DNA of 64,000 nucleotides from Saccharococcus thermophilus (GCF_011761475.1 NZ_JAASRS010000001.1:2976001-3040000), one strand, 5' to 3'; positions 25,641-36,555 are shown, numbered from the stretch's first letter. The notes: generated from the sequence alone by a model not told the origin. Numbers and translations are program-made.

Positions 25641-28600
25641 TGTTTCACCACCATTTCTTGCTCGTTCCAATCCGTCACAAGCCGCTTCGTCGTTCCGTTC
25701 CAATAATAGCGGATCACGGTGACGTGCGAAGCGTTTTTCGGGCGCACAAGCTCGCAAATCGAAAGAGCCGGCACCGTGTCGTAATCTCCCCAAAGCGCCT
25801 GTGAGTTCATAATATAGTTGAACCCGAGCGATTCAACAAGATCGAACATATCGCGAATATTATTTTCATCCACACCGGCGAACGCTTCATCAAGAGAAAT
25901 GATGTACGGTGCCTCCTCACTTGCTTCTTGATAGCGAGCGTACGCGGCCGCAAAGAGCGGAATGTACATCGCCATTGCTTTTTCCCCGCCGCTAAACTGA
26001 TAAAATCGCTGGTTCGTTAATTCCCGTTTTGGCTCATTTGTTTTTTGATAATAGAGCGTAAACGTGAACCATTTCCGATAATCGAGCACTTCTTTAATGA
26101 CTTGATGGAGCGTGTTCCCTTGTCCTTTCTCCTCTAACATTTCACGGGCGCGGTTAATTTTGGACCGGAAGTGCATCGTGACCCGCTGCAAATCTTCTTC
26201 TTTTAACAATCGCGAATTCATCCGCAGCAATTCAACAAGCTCTTTCGTATCCATTTCTTCTTCTGTTTCTGCTGTTTTCGGTTTCCATTGAATGGACAGC
26301 AATAATCCGGAAGAAGCATCGCGCCGTTGCATGAGCGCGTTCATGTCTTTCACCCAGCGTTCGGCACGCTGAATGCGGCTGCGCAAAATGCGGCCGATCG
26401 TTTTTAAAATAATATCTTCGTACAACTCACGGTCTTGTTCATTAATGTATTCCCGCTGAAGGAGAATGTCTTTTTCCATTTCCTTTAATAAATAAAATGG
26501 AGTGACGCGCTGCCCTTTATAATCAAGTAAAAGCAACACACGATCCCGTTTTTCTTTCCAGTCGTTCACTTTTACTTCCATTTGTTCATCTATATCGATA
26601 TGAGTGAACGGATTTTCCTCTTCTAATACGACAGGTTCTTGAGATAGGCGGTATTCCACTAAATTTGCGCTTTCTTGGAAGAATGCGTTATTCAATTTAG
26701 CAATCACGGATGAGCGGGTTTGTTCTTTACCGATTGATCCGTATCGGCGAACAACGTCTTTTGCTTGTTCATGCAAATCTACATTCTCCGCTACTTCGAC
26801 AAGACCGCGTTCCACTTCTGCGATAAACGATCGCTTCCATACTGCCGAAAGCGTGCTGGCAAATTGAAGTTTTCGCTCTAACTCTTCTAGTTGACGACGA
26901 GTGGATTTGATCGTTTGCTCGATGTAAGCTTGTTCGTTTATCTTTTCCGGCAACGCTTTGTTTACCCATTCCAGGCGGTCGCGCACGCGGGAGATTTCCG
27001 CGTGAATGTCATCGGCTCCCATCTGTTTTAACGTTTGTTCCATATGTTGTATTTCTAAGAGGAGGCGTTGTTGCTCGCTGGCTAATGTATTGATTTCGCC
27101 TTTTGTTTCATCGATTTCCGCTTGGACGGTTTCAAGCTGGTCTTGATGATAGCGGCCGACTTGCAATTGATGGAGAAACGAACGGTGTTCCAACACCAGT
27201 TCCGTTAAATGGCGCGCATACGATTTCATCCATTGCCGCGCCTCTTCATACCGCTCTTTTGTAAATTCAAGATCAAGCCCTTCCGTTTTCTCGCGAAGCG
27301 TTTGTTTTACTTGTTGCCAGTCGCGGGCGATGTTATTTAATTTTTCGCTTTTTCGCTCCACTTCTTGTTGTTTGCTTGTGATGGCGCGTTTTGTGCGGTC
27401 CCATTCATCAAAGGCCGCGCGAACATCGTGGTCGGACGGGAATGCTTGAAACGCTTCGTGGATGGAGGCGATTGTTGCTTCCACATGCGCAAGTTGTTCC
27501 TTTTTTTGCTGAAGAAGTTCATCTAGTTGTTGAAGCTTTTCCTCGATTTGCGTGATTTGGGCAAGGCGCCAACGCTTTCGGGCGTTGCGGCCAATAAAGA
27601 TCGCTTGTTCTCGTTTCGGCGCATGGCCTTCAAGGAGACCGAACGAATATCGGCCCGATTCGTTAATGGTAAAGTATCCTTCTTGTGTTTCATCGGAAAT
27701 TAGAATGCTGCGAAGAACAGATTCAATGCGATCGGCGGAAACACCGAGATCTTCATCCACATCAGGACGCAAATATTCGGCAAGCGTATGCGCCATTTCC
27801 ACAGGATTTGGCTTGAGAATACGGTCATGGACGATGGAAACGTCTGTTTCGGTCACTAATGCGTCCAATAACCCTGCATGGTATAACGATGACTCGATTC
27901 GTTCGCGCAACGCTTCTGGCACGTGGTCGTAAAACTCGACGCTTGCATAAAACGGCACGTAAGCAACCCCTTGTGCTTGCAAAGCCGCGCGCGCTTGTGC
28001 GGTTTGTTCGTCATGCTCTAATTCAGGGTCTTTTTGTTCTTTCCAGCGGCGCAGTTCTTCTTCTGTTTCCGCAATTTCTCGTTTGACTAGCTCGATTTCG
28101 TGCTCCCATTTCACTTTTTCCGCTTTTTTCTGATCCAACGCTTCATAATATCGGTCGGCAAACGGTTTTTTTACATCTTCAAAATGATAGCGTTCATATA
28201 GCTCGTTTAAATAACGCAAAAATGATTGGATTGTTTCTTCATCGACAGGAATATCAGGGTGTGCTTCTTTCCAAGCAAACACTGCTTCTTGCAGACGCGA
28301 TTTTTCCATTTCCAATAGCTCGTGCCATTTTTTCGCGTCATTATGAAGATCATCTAGTAAACGTTGGTGTTCTCCAAGCTCATGGTATGCGTCTTCATAT
28401 CGGCGCTTGAGGTCATCATGGCTCGTCCAAAGCGACAATATTTCCTCTAACCGTTTCTCATGCGCTTCCGTTTCTTTCCGCCAAAGCGTAAAGTCAAACG
28501 GCTCGTTTCGATGTCGCTGAAAGTCTTCTTCATTTAGTTCGTGTGCCGCAAATGCACTTTCAAGCGCGGCATAGCGCAATTCTTCCAGTTGTTCGTCGAT

Positions 28601-29773
28601 TTTCTGTCCTGATTGATGAAGTTGATCTAAGTTGTCATCGATTTCTTGCTTCAGCTTTCGTTCTTGTTGTTGTTTATCATCAAGATAACGTTCTCTTTTT
28701 ACTATTTGATCTTGCACGTTCGAAAGACGCTGTTTCTTTTCCCGATATTTTTCTTCTGCCTGAACCACTTCGTGGCTCGCTAAATCTAACTCCCGTTTGC
28801 GAAGCGCCGCTTGCTCATTTTGTAAGTCTTGAATTTCCGTTGCCAGCTCTTCTTTTCGTGCTGCATACCGCTCCTCATCGCGGAGACACTGTTCGCGCTC
28901 TTCCGTTAATTTTTCCTCTTGTTTTACTGCTTTGAGCCATTCGTTCGCTTTTTCGAATATCATATATTCATTGTATTGTTGATATTGCTGGCAAAGACGC
29001 CGCAATGATTTTTCGTCTCTTTCTAGCTGTTCCAGCTGCTGCTTTGCTTGGTCCATGTTTTCAATCGTTTCCGATAAATGGCGCAATTCGTCATCGGTTA
29101 ACGCCGGAAGCGAGCTTTCGAGAATTTCGTAGATGACCGTCGGCTTGAAATCTTTCGACAATTTCGGACTGCGAAGCTGAATAAGCAATTCGATCAGTTC
29201 TTGAAACGCTTCGAGCGACTCGAAACGGAAAATATATTTATTGACAAGCTCCATGTACTCTTTTTGCGTATCAACGACCGTTCCGCCGTCGCCAAGCACC
29301 GTGATTAATTCTCGTTTTGTTAACGGGATTTTTTCCCCCGTTTTTTCCTTTTTGTACAACGCAATATCTTTGCCGATGCGGCGGTTATCAAAAATGACAA
29401 ATCCCCAAAAATCCATTCCTTTCTGCCGTTTCGCCCTTAAACCGATTCCGGTTGTGATATAATGATCGCTATGCTTTCGTTTATATTCTAAAAATAAATA
29501 GCCTGTCCGTTCATCACGCTCGACTAATTCCTTTTCCCCAAGCAAATAATCTTCCATACGGCGCGCTCGTGATCCAAAAGGATCAAGTCGATCAGGGGTT
29601 TTCTTTCCGTCCAGCAAAACGGGAATCAAGCTTTGCATCGTTACCGATTTTCCTGAGCCGTTGCTGCCGCGGAGAAACAGCCTGCCGTCAGCGAAATGGA
29701 AATACTCTTCATCGTAATACCAAAAATTTAATAGTCCTGCACGATGGAGCACCCATTTATTCGTCATCATCAT
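25637..29773 (-). CDS. jetC: Wadjet type II component JetC, SMC-like ATPase (TIGR02680)
   Basis: 1378 residues. N-terminal Walker A FLRGSNGSGKSVTMQSLIP, two very long coiled-coil arms rich in E/Q/R (about residues 230-560 and 700-1000) around a hinge-like middle, then C-terminal signature QFSGGEKAMAMYIPL and Walker B APYIISLDEAFAGVDENN. That is the SMC/SbcC-Rad50 layout and length of the JetC family. It forms the DNA-extruding motor with JetA (kleisin) and JetB. Three ATG codons in a row follow AAAGGAACGG, so the exact start is uncertain by one or two codons. It overlaps jetB by 17 bp. Confidence 0.92.
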   Translation of the reverse strand: MMMTNKWVLHRAGLLNFWYYDEEYFHFADGRLFLRGSNGSGKSVTMQSLIPVLLDGKKTPDRLDPFGSRARRMEDYLLGEKELVERDERTGYLFLEYKRKHSDHYITTGIGLRAKRQKGMDFWGFVIFDNRRIGKDIALYKKEKTGEKIPLTKRELITVLGDGGTVVDTQKEYMELVNKYIFRFESLEAFQELIELLIQLRSPKLSKDFKPTVIYEILESSLPALTDDELRHLSETIENMDQAKQQLEQLERDEKSLRRLCQQYQQYNEYMIFEKANEWLKAVKQEEKLTEEREQCLRDEERYAARKEELATEIQDLQNEQAALRKRELDLASHEVVQAEEKYREKKQRLSNVQDQIVKRERYLDDKQQQERKLKQEIDDNLDQLHQSGQKIDEQLEELRYAALESAFAAHELNEEDFQRHRNEPFDFTLWRKETEAHEKRLEEILSLWTSHDDLKRRYEDAYHELGEHQRLLDDLHNDAKKWHELLEMEKSRLQEAVFAWKEAHPDIPVDEETIQSFLRYLNELYERYHFEDVKKPFADRYYEALDQKKAEKVKWEHEIELVKREIAETEEELRRWKEQKDPELEHDEQTAQARAALQAQGVAYVPFYASVEFYDHVPEALRERIESSLYHAGLLDALVTETDVSIVHDRILKPNPVEMAHTLAEYLRPDVDEDLGVSADRIESVLRSILISDETQEGYFTINESGRYSFGLLEGHAPKREQAIFIGRNARKRWRLAQITQIEEKLQQLDELLQQKKEQLAHVEATIASIHEAFQAFPSDHDVRAAFDEWDRTKRAITSKQQEVERKSEKLNNIARDWQQVKQTLREKTEGLDLEFTKERYEEARQWMKSYARHLTELVLEHRSFLHQLQVGRYHQDQLETVQAEIDETKGEINTLASEQQRLLLEIQHMEQTLKQMGADDIHAEISRVRDRLEWVNKALPEKINEQAYIEQTIKSTRRQLEELERKLQFASTLSAVWKRSFIAEVERGLVEVAENVDLHEQAKDVVRRYGSIGKEQTRSSVIAKLNNAFFQESANLVEYRLSQEPVVLEEENPFTHIDIDEQMEVKVNDWKEKRDRVLLLLDYKGQRVTPFYLLKEMEKDILLQREYINEQDRELYEDIILKTIGRILRSRIQRAERWVKDMNALMQRRDASSGLLLSIQWKPKTAETEEEMDTKELVELLRMNSRLLKEEDLQRVTMHFRSKINRAREMLEEKGQGNTLHQVIKEVLDYRKWFTFTLYYQKTNEPKRELTNQRFYQFSGGEKAMAMYIPLFAAAYARYQEASEEAPYIISLDEAFAGVDENNIRDMFDLVESLGFNYIMNSQALWGDYDTVPALSICELVRPKNASHVTVIRYYWNGTTKRLVTDWNEQEMVVKQ

Positions 29774-30923
29774 CCGTTCCTTTCTTCATAAAATCGGGAG
29801 GGTAATGGCCAACTATCCGTCCGAGTAGTGGATATAGCATGATCATTCCCGTTTCTTTTTCCACATCCGCCATTTTCCACTGTTTTAATTCCTCTAACAG
29901 CACCGATGTTAGCTGCGCTGGTGTCATGTCGCGATACGTTTTTCCCCATCCTTCTCCATAGCGCTCCTTGCATACCGTAAGCAGCCGCTGAAAATCGGCT
30001 TGTGTCATTCTGATGTTCCCGTATTCATCTGGTGGATAATCTAGAAGATGTTCACGGACAATAGAAGCGAAATGAAGAATAATATCCGACGTTCCTTTTT
30101 GGTCCGGAAACAGTGTATATACGTTTTCCCGTTCCAGAAGGGTGAGCAAAGCGGCGTTTTTATACAGTTCGTAGCGAAAATCGCTATGTGCTTCAATATC
30201 TTCGCGCAATCGATGGCGAAAATTGCGCAAGTAATAAAAGTCAGGATCGTCTTTTTGTTTCCGGTAAACAACTGGGGATAAAAACAGCTGCCGATAAATG
30301 CGGTGGCGCCGATAATCTTGTGGGGCGGTTTTCCACTCTTCTTCTAACAATTCTTCCACCGTTTTGTACTGCGTCAAATCTTTCGGATAGGAGCGCATAA
30401 AATAGCGGGAAAGCACGGGAACTTCATATAGCGCTTCATGGTCTTCCCGCTGGGCAAATCCTTCGATTTCGCCGTCCACTCGCTTCACGACACCAAGTTC
30501 TTCAGCGGTTTTTAACACACGGATCAGCGCGCGCCGCTGCTGGTAGTTCGTCCAATCAAGCGGAACGTCCCCTGGATACATCGCTTTTATTTCCTCACAG
30601 ACATCCGACAGCAAAAATTTTTCTTCCACTTCCTTTCCTTCTAAATATGCCATCAAACAACAAAACAACGCGTAATCAAGCGGTTCTTGAAACGACTCAA
30701 TACCCATCCACACTTCTGGCTCGGCCGGTATTTTTTCTAATTTGGCGAAATACCGGTGAACGATGAGACGATAGCCGAATTTATCTTGCACATAACGCTT
30801 AATTACGTTTTCCCGTTCACGAATGAGCTGAAACAATTCTGGATCATGTTCGCGGGTAATCCAAAAGCGCTCGAATAACGAAATTAGCGCCGCTTTCGCT
30901 TTTTCATCAAAGCCGCGCTCCAC
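29757..30923 (-). CDS. jetB: Wadjet type II component JetB (TIGR02678/DUF2398 family)
   Basis: 388 residues with no transmembrane segment, predicted winged-helix folds, resembling the kite-type subunit. Recognisable blocks are FWITREHDPELFQLIRERENVIKRY at the start (shown in part) and DYRRHRIYRQLFLSPVVYR in the middle. It overlaps both neighbours (17 bp each), which indicates one co-translated operon. The kite subunit stabilises the kleisin JetA in the JetABC complex. Confidence 0.88.
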   Translation of the reverse strand: MERGFDEKAKAALISLFERFWITREHDPELFQLIRERENVIKRYVQDKFGYRLIVHRYFAKLEKIPAEPEVWMGIESFQEPLDYALFCCLMAYLEGKEVEEKFLLSDVCEEIKAMYPGDVPLDWTNYQQRRALIRVLKTAEELGVVKRVDGEIEGFAQREDHEALYEVPVLSRYFMRSYPKDLTQYKTVEELLEEEWKTAPQDYRRHRIYRQLFLSPVVYRKQKDDPDFYYLRNFRHRLREDIEAHSDFRYELYKNAALLTLLERENVYTLFPDQKGTSDIILHFASIVREHLLDYPPDEYGNIRMTQADFQRLLTVCKERYGEGWGKTYRDMTPAQLTSVLLEELKQWKMADVEKETGMIMLYPLLGRIVGHYPPDFMKKGTDDDDE

Positions 30924-32424
30924 CGGCTGGCACCTCCCTGTTTTCTAAAAAATGAATTTCATAATTTGGCATGATCATCATTCCATCCTCCGAATGTAAT
31001 TCAATGAATTCCTCATCCTTTTGCACAATTTTCACCTTCCAGCCCATTTCCGTTTTGACAATGCGGTCTTCGCGCGACATCGCCTTGGCAATCCAGCTTA
31101 ATAACGTTTTGCGAACATGGGGAGCGACAACCGGCAACTCGCGTAAAATAATTTTGCCGTCTTGAACCAACTGTTTGAGCTCTTCTTCTTCACGCTGTTT
31201 TTGCTGCAAAAACTCCACCATTGTTTGTTTCTTTTTATTTTCATTGTCTACGATTGCCTGCGGCTTTTTCTTTTCCTGGTAATGGCGGACGCGCGGCTTC
31301 ACCGTCCATTCACTCGGTGCTTCGTCCCAAATGTCGCGATACATGTCTTCCGTCGCATCATTGTCTGTCACCACATGTTTTGTGTGAAAACAGCCAAACA
31401 CAACCGCTGACAATTTATGCGCATCTTCTAGCGAATCGAGTTTAGAAAACCATTGTGCCAAATATAAATAATCTTTTTTTCGGCTGCGAAAATGATGGTG
31501 CCGCTCGCCAAGCCGCTGCACGACCCTTGTAATGCGGCGGATCGCCTCGTTCGTTTGTTTCTGCAAAAACGCCAGTTCGCTTTCATGACCGTTCCGGCCT
31601 AAAAACCATTCTTTTAAGCTGCGCCACGTTTCCATCCGTTCTTCCACCATCTGCTCTCTTGTAAGCGAAAGATCTTTCCAGCGCGGAATCGTCATTTGGT
31701 AGTCGACGACATGATGAACAAACTGGCGTACTTCTTCTTCTTGCAAGTCTTCCAACAACTTTTCGATCTGCATCGATGTTTTTTGCAACGCCACGATAAA
31801 ATCTCGTAAATACGTCGTGAACTTTTCCTTGTATACGAGAAACGCATCTGACATCATTTGCTCTTCCATGTTTTCGCTGTTTAAATAAGCGATATAGTCG
31901 GCGGAATTTTGGATGATTTTTTTGAAATAGTCAAATGTTTCTTCCCATACTTGGTTCATCTCATCTCGTTTTTCCGTAAATCCATTTTTGATAATTGTTT
32001 CAATGCGGACAAGCGAGGTATACAGGCGGTCAAATCGTGTTTTTTCCAATGACCCGCCAAACGAATCGCCAAGCTGCTCGAGCGCGCGGATCATGCGCTC
32101 GATTTCGACCGTGTACGGGCTGCATTGATAGCGAAACCGTTTCTTTTTAAACTCTTCAATCGTACGAATGTGCGTTGTTTCTTGTCTCGCAATCAAGTTT
32201 TTCCATTTGACGAGTTGATCCAAGTCTTGCTGCAGATCGTCTTCCGTATAATCCCGAAATTCGTCGTGCTGTTTTAAAAACGCATACACTTCTTCTGGAA
32301 ACAAATATTGCCGCATCCGTTCGTGCTGTGTGTAAAAATAGCGCAAAATCGCGCGATAGCGATACGCATTATCCACCGCTAAATACTTTACCTCCGAAAT
32401 CGGCTTTAGCCAGGAAGCATCCAT
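30907..32424 (-). CDS. jetA: Wadjet type II component JetA, kleisin (TIGR02677/DUF2397 family)
   Basis: About 505 residues. N-terminal winged-helix region (YRAILRYFYTQHERMRQYLFPEEV shown in part), a helical middle, and a C-terminal domain with GWKVKIVQKDEEFIELHSED. First gene of the Wadjet operon. I prefer the second ATG (32424) because AAGGAG is 7 nt ahead of it; the first ATG (32430) is too close. Kleisins bridge the SMC heads. The gene order TIGR02677-02678-02680-02679 defines type II Wadjet. Confidence 0.9.
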   Translation of the reverse strand: MDASWLKPISEVKYLAVDNAYRYRAILRYFYTQHERMRQYLFPEEVYAFLKQHDEFRDYTEDDLQQDLDQLVKWKNLIARQETTHIRTIEEFKKKRFRYQCSPYTVEIERMIRALEQLGDSFGGSLEKTRFDRLYTSLVRIETIIKNGFTEKRDEMNQVWEETFDYFKKIIQNSADYIAYLNSENMEEQMMSDAFLVYKEKFTTYLRDFIVALQKTSMQIEKLLEDLQEEEVRQFVHHVVDYQMTIPRWKDLSLTREQMVEERMETWRSLKEWFLGRNGHESELAFLQKQTNEAIRRITRVVQRLGERHHHFRSRKKDYLYLAQWFSKLDSLEDAHKLSAVVFGCFHTKHVVTDNDATEDMYRDIWDEAPSEWTVKPRVRHYQEKKKPQAIVDNENKKKQTMVEFLQQKQREEEELKQLVQDGKIILRELPVVAPHVRKTLLSWIAKAMSREDRIVKTEMGWKVKIVQKDEEFIELHSEDGMMIMPNYEIHFLENREVPAGGARL

Positions 32425-32566
32425 GTCCATTCTCCTTATCGTTCTTCAGATCATCTATCTCCATTGTAGTAAATATCGAACAATTACTCTACTAAAAATC
32501 TATTCCATTCGACATGACATTTGTCGGAATGCTTGATGGATAATGGGGGATAAAAGAGGTGAGTAC

Positions 32567-33111
32567 ATGGTAGAGGCGCTGTTGCAAGAAATTCTCCAAG
32601 AGGTAAAACTCACGCGCAACGACATCCAAACGTTAAGCAATCGTGTCGACAAATTGGAAAAGCGGATGAGTCATGTCGAAGAAAGGCTGACCGCCGTTGA
32701 AGAACGGTTGACTGCTGTTGAAGAGCGAGTGTCTGCTGTTGAAGAACGATTGACCGCAGTTGAAGGGCGGGTATCTACCGTTGAAGAACGATTGTCCGCC
32801 TTGGAAGAAGACATGACCAGCGTGAAGGAACGCTTAACAAACGTAGAAAACTCCATCGTTGTTCTCGACAAAAAATCAACGAAATAAAAGCAATCAGCGA
32901 AGCTGTCCGTCATGGTCAAGAAGTCCTCACCGCAAAGTATGACGCACTCTCTCTTGATGTCCACGAGCTGAAAAGAAAAGCCATCCACCTCACCAACGTG
33001 CTCGAAGACAAAGTTCTCCCTCTCCTCCATGACCATGAATCCGGCATGCAAGTTCTTAACAACCGTGTTTTTAAAGTGGAGAGTACGTTGCAACGATTAG
33101 TCAATCCGTAA
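32567..33111 (+). pseudogene. Coiled-coil protein with 7-residue repeats, interrupted by a frameshift
   Basis: Starts MVEALLQEILQEVKLTR at an ATG 5 nt after AGAGGTGA. Residues 35-85 are tandem heptads of the form VEERLTA/VEERVSA, encoded by 21-bp DNA repeats. The first frame ends at TAA 32885-32887. One base back (-1), the reading continues without stop from about 32871 to 33111 (INEIKAISEAVRHGQEVL..., ending LQRLVNP), again coiled coil. The shift lies in or near the A-run in GACAAAAAATC. Either a one-base loss, a sequencing error, or recoding. It is a paralogue in style of the gene at 36556. Function unknown. Confidence 0.6.
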
Positions 33112-33145
33112 ACAAAGCAAAAGCCGGCTGCATATGCAGCCAGCT
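33110..33145. terminator. Bidirectional terminator between the coiled-coil gene and gatB
   Basis: AGCCGGCTGC-ATAT-GCAGCCAGCT, with TTTTGCTTTG on the minus side and TTCTCC on the plus side. It mainly serves the gatCAB operon. Confidence 0.8.
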
Positions 33146-33153
33146 TTCTCCAT

Positions 33154-34587
33154 TTATCGTTTTTGCATTTCTTCGATCAATAGTTTGTTGACAAGCGGCG
33201 GGTTGGCTTGTCCTTTTGTCGCTTTCATCACTTGTCCGACTAAGAAGCCAAGCGCGCGGTCTTTACCGTTTTTATAGTCTTCGATCGACTGTGGATTGGC
33301 ATCCAGCACTTCGAGAACGATTTTGCGCAATGTCGCCTCATCAGAAATTTGCACAAGTCCTTTTTCTTTGACGATTTTTTCTGGGTCCCCGCCTTTTTCA
33401 ACGAGCTCTTTAAATACTTTTTTCGCGATTTTCGAAGAAATTGTGCCGTTTTGAATCAGCTTAATCAAACCCGCTAAGCTTTCTGGTGTTAAAGCAATAT
33501 CATGCAGCTCTTTTTGTTCGGCGTTTAAATAGCCGGACACTTCGACCATGAGCCAGTTGGATGCCAATTTCGGATCGGCTCCGTTTGCGACCGTCGCTTC
33601 GAAGAAATCGGCCATTTCTTTCGTTAGCGTCAGCACTTTCGCGTCGTATTCCGGCAGCCCAAGTTCTTCGATGTAGCGTTTTTTACGGGCATCCGGAAGC
33701 TCTGGAATCGACGCACGAACGCGTTCTTTCCATTCATCGTCAATATACAGCATGACAAGGTCCGGCTCTGGGAAGTAGCGGTAGTCTTCCGAACCTTCTT
33801 TCACGCGCATGAGCACCGTTGTTTTTGTCGCTTCGTCAAAGCGCCGCGTTTCCTGCTGGATGACGCCGCCGGAAAGCAAAATTTTCTCCTGGCGTTTTGC
33901 TTCGTACTCGAGCCCCATGCGCACGAAGTTAAACGAGTTTAAGTTTTTCAGCTCCGTCTTCGTGCCGAACTTGTCCGAGCCGATCGGACGCAATGAAATA
34001 TTGGCGTCGCAGCGAAGCGAACCTTCTTCCATTTTGCAATCGGATACGCCTGTATATTGGATAATCGACTTTAATTTTTCCAAGTAGGCATACGCTTCTT
34101 CTGGCGAGCGGATGTCCGGTTCTGACACGATTTCAATGAGCGGCGTACCCTGGCGGTTAAAATCGACCAGTGAATAGCCATCGCCGGTGTGCGTTAGTTT
34201 TCCAGCGTCTTCTTCCAAATGAATGCGCGTGATGCCGATTTTTTTCTTTTTGCCGTTCACTTCGATTTCAATCCAGCCGTTTTTGCCAAGCGGCTGGTCA
34301 TATTGCGAAATTTGGTATGCTTTCGGGTTGTCCGGATAAAAGTAGTTTTTGCGGTCAAATTTCGTTTCCGTCGCGATTTCGCAGTTGAGCGCCATCGCCG
34401 CTTTCATCGCAAATTCTACCGCTTGTCTATTCAAGACCGGAAGAACCCCTGGATAGCCTAAATCGATCACGTTCGTTTGCGTGTTTGGGGGCGCTCCGAA
34501 CGCGTTTGGGCTGCTCGAGAAAATTTTCGATTTTGTCTTTAGCTCGACGTGAACTTCAAGACCAATGACCGTTTCAAAGTTCATCAT
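33154..34587 (-). CDS. gatB: Aspartyl/glutamyl-tRNA amidotransferase subunit B
   Basis: 477 residues, full length. N-terminal [20 protein letters not shown], the kinase-like pocket with [17 protein letters not shown], and C-terminal tRNA-binding YqeY-like domain ([17 protein letters not shown]). GatCAB converts Glu-tRNA(Gln) and Asp-tRNA(Asn) to the correct amidated forms; subunit B phosphorylates the misacylated tRNA and positions it. Third gene of gatCAB. Confidence 0.96.
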   Translation of the reverse strand: MMNFETVIGLEVHVELKTKSKIFSSSPNAFGAPPNTQTNVIDLGYPGVLPVLNRQAVEFAMKAAMALNCEIATETKFDRKNYFYPDNPKAYQISQYDQPLGKNGWIEIEVNGKKKKIGITRIHLEEDAGKLTHTGDGYSLVDFNRQGTPLIEIVSEPDIRSPEEAYAYLEKLKSIIQYTGVSDCKMEEGSLRCDANISLRPIGSDKFGTKTELKNLNSFNFVRMGLEYEAKRQEKILLSGGVIQQETRRFDEATKTTVLMRVKEGSEDYRYFPEPDLVMLYIDDEWKERVRASIPELPDARKKRYIEELGLPEYDAKVLTLTKEMADFFEATVANGADPKLASNWLMVEVSGYLNAEQKELHDIALTPESLAGLIKLIQNGTISSKIAKKVFKELVEKGGDPEKIVKEKGLVQISDEATLRKIVLEVLDANPQSIEDYKNGKDRALGFLVGQVMKATKGQANPPLVNKLLIEEMQKR

Positions 34588-34596
34588 GTTCCCCCC

Positions 34597-36057
34597 TTAT
34601 AACACTGGTTTTTGTTTATGATAGTCAGTCGCTTGCTCGAACGCATGAGCGACACGATAAATCGTGCTTTCATCAAAATGTTTGCCAATGATTTGCAATC
34701 CGACCGGCAAGCCGTTCACAAAGCCGCACGGTACAGAAATGCCAGGAACACCGGCAAGGTTTACTGGAATCGTTAAAATGTCGTTCGCGTACATTGTTAA
34801 CGGGTCGTTCGTTTTTTCGCCGATTTTAAACGCTGGTGTCGGCGTCGTTGGTCCGATAATGACGTCGTATTTTTCAAATACCTTTTCGAAATCTTGTTTG
34901 ATTAATGTACGCACTTTTTGCGCTTTTTTGTAATACGCGTCATAATAGCCGGAACTTAACGCGAACGTACCGAGCATGATGCGGCGTTTTACTTCGTTGC
35001 CGAAGCCTTCGCTGCGCGTTTGTTTATACATATCAATTAAGTTTTTCGCATTATCCGTGCGATAGCCGTAACGGACGCCGTCAAAGCGGGCCAAGTTCGC
35101 CGATGCTTCCGAAGACGCAAGCAGGTAGTACGTCGCTAGCGCGTATTTGGAGTGCGGCAGCGATACTTCTTCCCATGTCGCTCCTAATTTCTCGAGCACT
35201 TTCAGCGCATCGAGCACCGACTGACGCACTTCTTCCGCAACGCCTTCGCCTAAATATTCTTTTGGCACGGCGATTTTTAAGCCTTTAATGTCGCCGGTAA
35301 GCGCCTCTACATAGTTTGGCACTTCCACATTTGCCGATGTCGAATCCATTGGATCTAAACCAGCGATGACTTGCAATAAGTAGGCGTTATCCTCGACCGT
35401 TCGTGTAATCGGGCCGATTTGGTCAAGCGAAGAGGCAAACGCGACAAGCCCGAAGCGCGATACACGGCCGTATGTAGGTTTCAGCCCGACAACTCCACAA
35501 AATGCCGCCGGCTGGCGAATCGAACCGCCCGTATCCGAACCTAAAGCAAACGGTACTTCGCCTGCCGCTACTGCCGCAGCGGAACCGCCGCTGGAGCCGC
35601 CTGGTACGCGCTCTAAATCCCACGGGTTGCGCGTGAGCTGAAAACCGGAGTTTTCCGTAGAAGACCCCATGGCAAACTCGTCCATGTTTAATTTTCCAAT
35701 CGTAATCGCACCGGCTTCGTTTAAGCGCTCCATAACCGTTGCGTCATAAATTGGGTCAAAGTTATATAAAATTTTGCTGGCACATGTTGTACGCAATCCT
35801 TTTGTTACAATATTATCTTTAATGCCAATCGGCATGCCAAAAAGCACGCCAAAATCGTTTCCTTCTTTCGCTAGCTTGTCATCTAACTCTTTCGCTTTCG
35901 CGCGCGCGTTTTCTTCATTTAGTGTTAAAAACGCTTGCACTTGTTCTTCCACTTCGCCAATGCGGCGGAACGACTCATCGACTAAATCAGATACCGAAAT
36001 TTCTTTTTTTTGTAAAAGGCTATGTAATTCGGAAATTTTATGGTCAAATAATGACAT
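34597..36057 (-). CDS. gatA: Glutamyl-tRNA(Gln) amidotransferase subunit A
   Basis: 486 residues of the amidase-signature family. The Ser-cisSer-Lys triad is visible as Lys in [10 protein letters not shown] and the serines in [14 protein letters not shown] and [12 protein letters not shown]. It releases ammonia from glutamine for transamidation by GatB. Lies 9 bp upstream of gatB. Confidence 0.97.
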   Translation of the reverse strand: MSLFDHKISELHSLLQKKEISVSDLVDESFRRIGEVEEQVQAFLTLNEENARAKAKELDDKLAKEGNDFGVLFGMPIGIKDNIVTKGLRTTCASKILYNFDPIYDATVMERLNEAGAITIGKLNMDEFAMGSSTENSGFQLTRNPWDLERVPGGSSGGSAAAVAAGEVPFALGSDTGGSIRQPAAFCGVVGLKPTYGRVSRFGLVAFASSLDQIGPITRTVEDNAYLLQVIAGLDPMDSTSANVEVPNYVEALTGDIKGLKIAVPKEYLGEGVAEEVRQSVLDALKVLEKLGATWEEVSLPHSKYALATYYLLASSEASANLARFDGVRYGYRTDNAKNLIDMYKQTRSEGFGNEVKRRIMLGTFALSSGYYDAYYKKAQKVRTLIKQDFEKVFEKYDVIIGPTTPTPAFKIGEKTNDPLTMYANDILTIPVNLAGVPGISVPCGFVNGLPVGLQIIGKHFDESTIYRVAHAFEQATDYHKQKPVL

Positions 36058-36070
36058 TGCTTCCCCCTCC

Positions 36071-36361
36071 TTACTCTAAAATCGCCGGTACGCGAAACTG
36101 GCCGTCTTGATGGTCCGGCGCGTTTTTCAACACTTCTTCAAGCGGAAGCCCCGGTGTCGGCACATCTTCGCGCATCACGTTTTTCATATCAAGCACGTGC
36201 GAGGTTGGCGGAACGTTCTCTGTATCGAGTTCATTTAATTGCTCAGCAAACGTAATAATCGCGTCCAACTGCTTCGCAAACATTTCCGCTTCTTCATCGG
36301 TAATCGCCAAACGCGCCAAATGTGCCACGTGTTTGACTTGTTCGATGGAAATTCTCGACAT
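36071..36361 (-). CDS. gatC: Aspartyl/glutamyl-tRNA amidotransferase subunit C
   Basis: 96 residues from the ATG at 36361, preceded by GGAGGTGAAAAAG; an upstream in-frame codon would bury that site. Sequence [20 protein letters not shown] and the C-terminal FRVPAILE are typical. It stabilises GatA-GatB. First gene of the operon. Confidence 0.95.
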   Translation of the reverse strand: MSRISIEQVKHVAHLARLAITDEEAEMFAKQLDAIITFAEQLNELDTENVPPTSHVLDMKNVMREDVPTPGLPLEEVLKNAPDHQDGQFRVPAILE

Positions 36362-36391
36362 CTTTTTCACCTCCAATGAGTTCGACCTATC

Positions 36392-36420
36392 ACAATACTA
36401 TGATGATACCAAACTTTCAA
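36392..36420 (-). promoter_or_regulatory. Sigma-A promoter of gatCAB
   Basis: On the minus strand TTGAAA, 17-base spacer, TATTGT, about 30 bp upstream of the gatC start. Confidence 0.7.
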
Positions 36421-36484
36421 CGAATGAAGCAACATTTGCCGCGCGTTCTGTACAAGAATACAAAAGCGGCTTTCAACTATATTC

Positions 36485-36513
36485 TTGATAGAAACGAACA
36501 TATGTGCTATAAT
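36485..36513 (+). promoter_or_regulatory. Sigma-A promoter of the coiled-coil gene
   Basis: TTGATA, 17-base spacer, TATAAT: near-consensus promoter directed rightward, 42 bp before the start codon at 36556 and divergent from gatC. Confidence 0.85.
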
Positions 36514-36555
36514 AGCTTCAAATAGCCAAGGCAGGCGTGAAATGGGGGATTTTTT

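Noticed and set aside
32671..33093. 140-codon frame antisense to the heptad-repeat gene
   Set aside because: Serine/threonine repeats such as TAVNRSSTAD are the mirror of the 21-bp repeats; no start signal.
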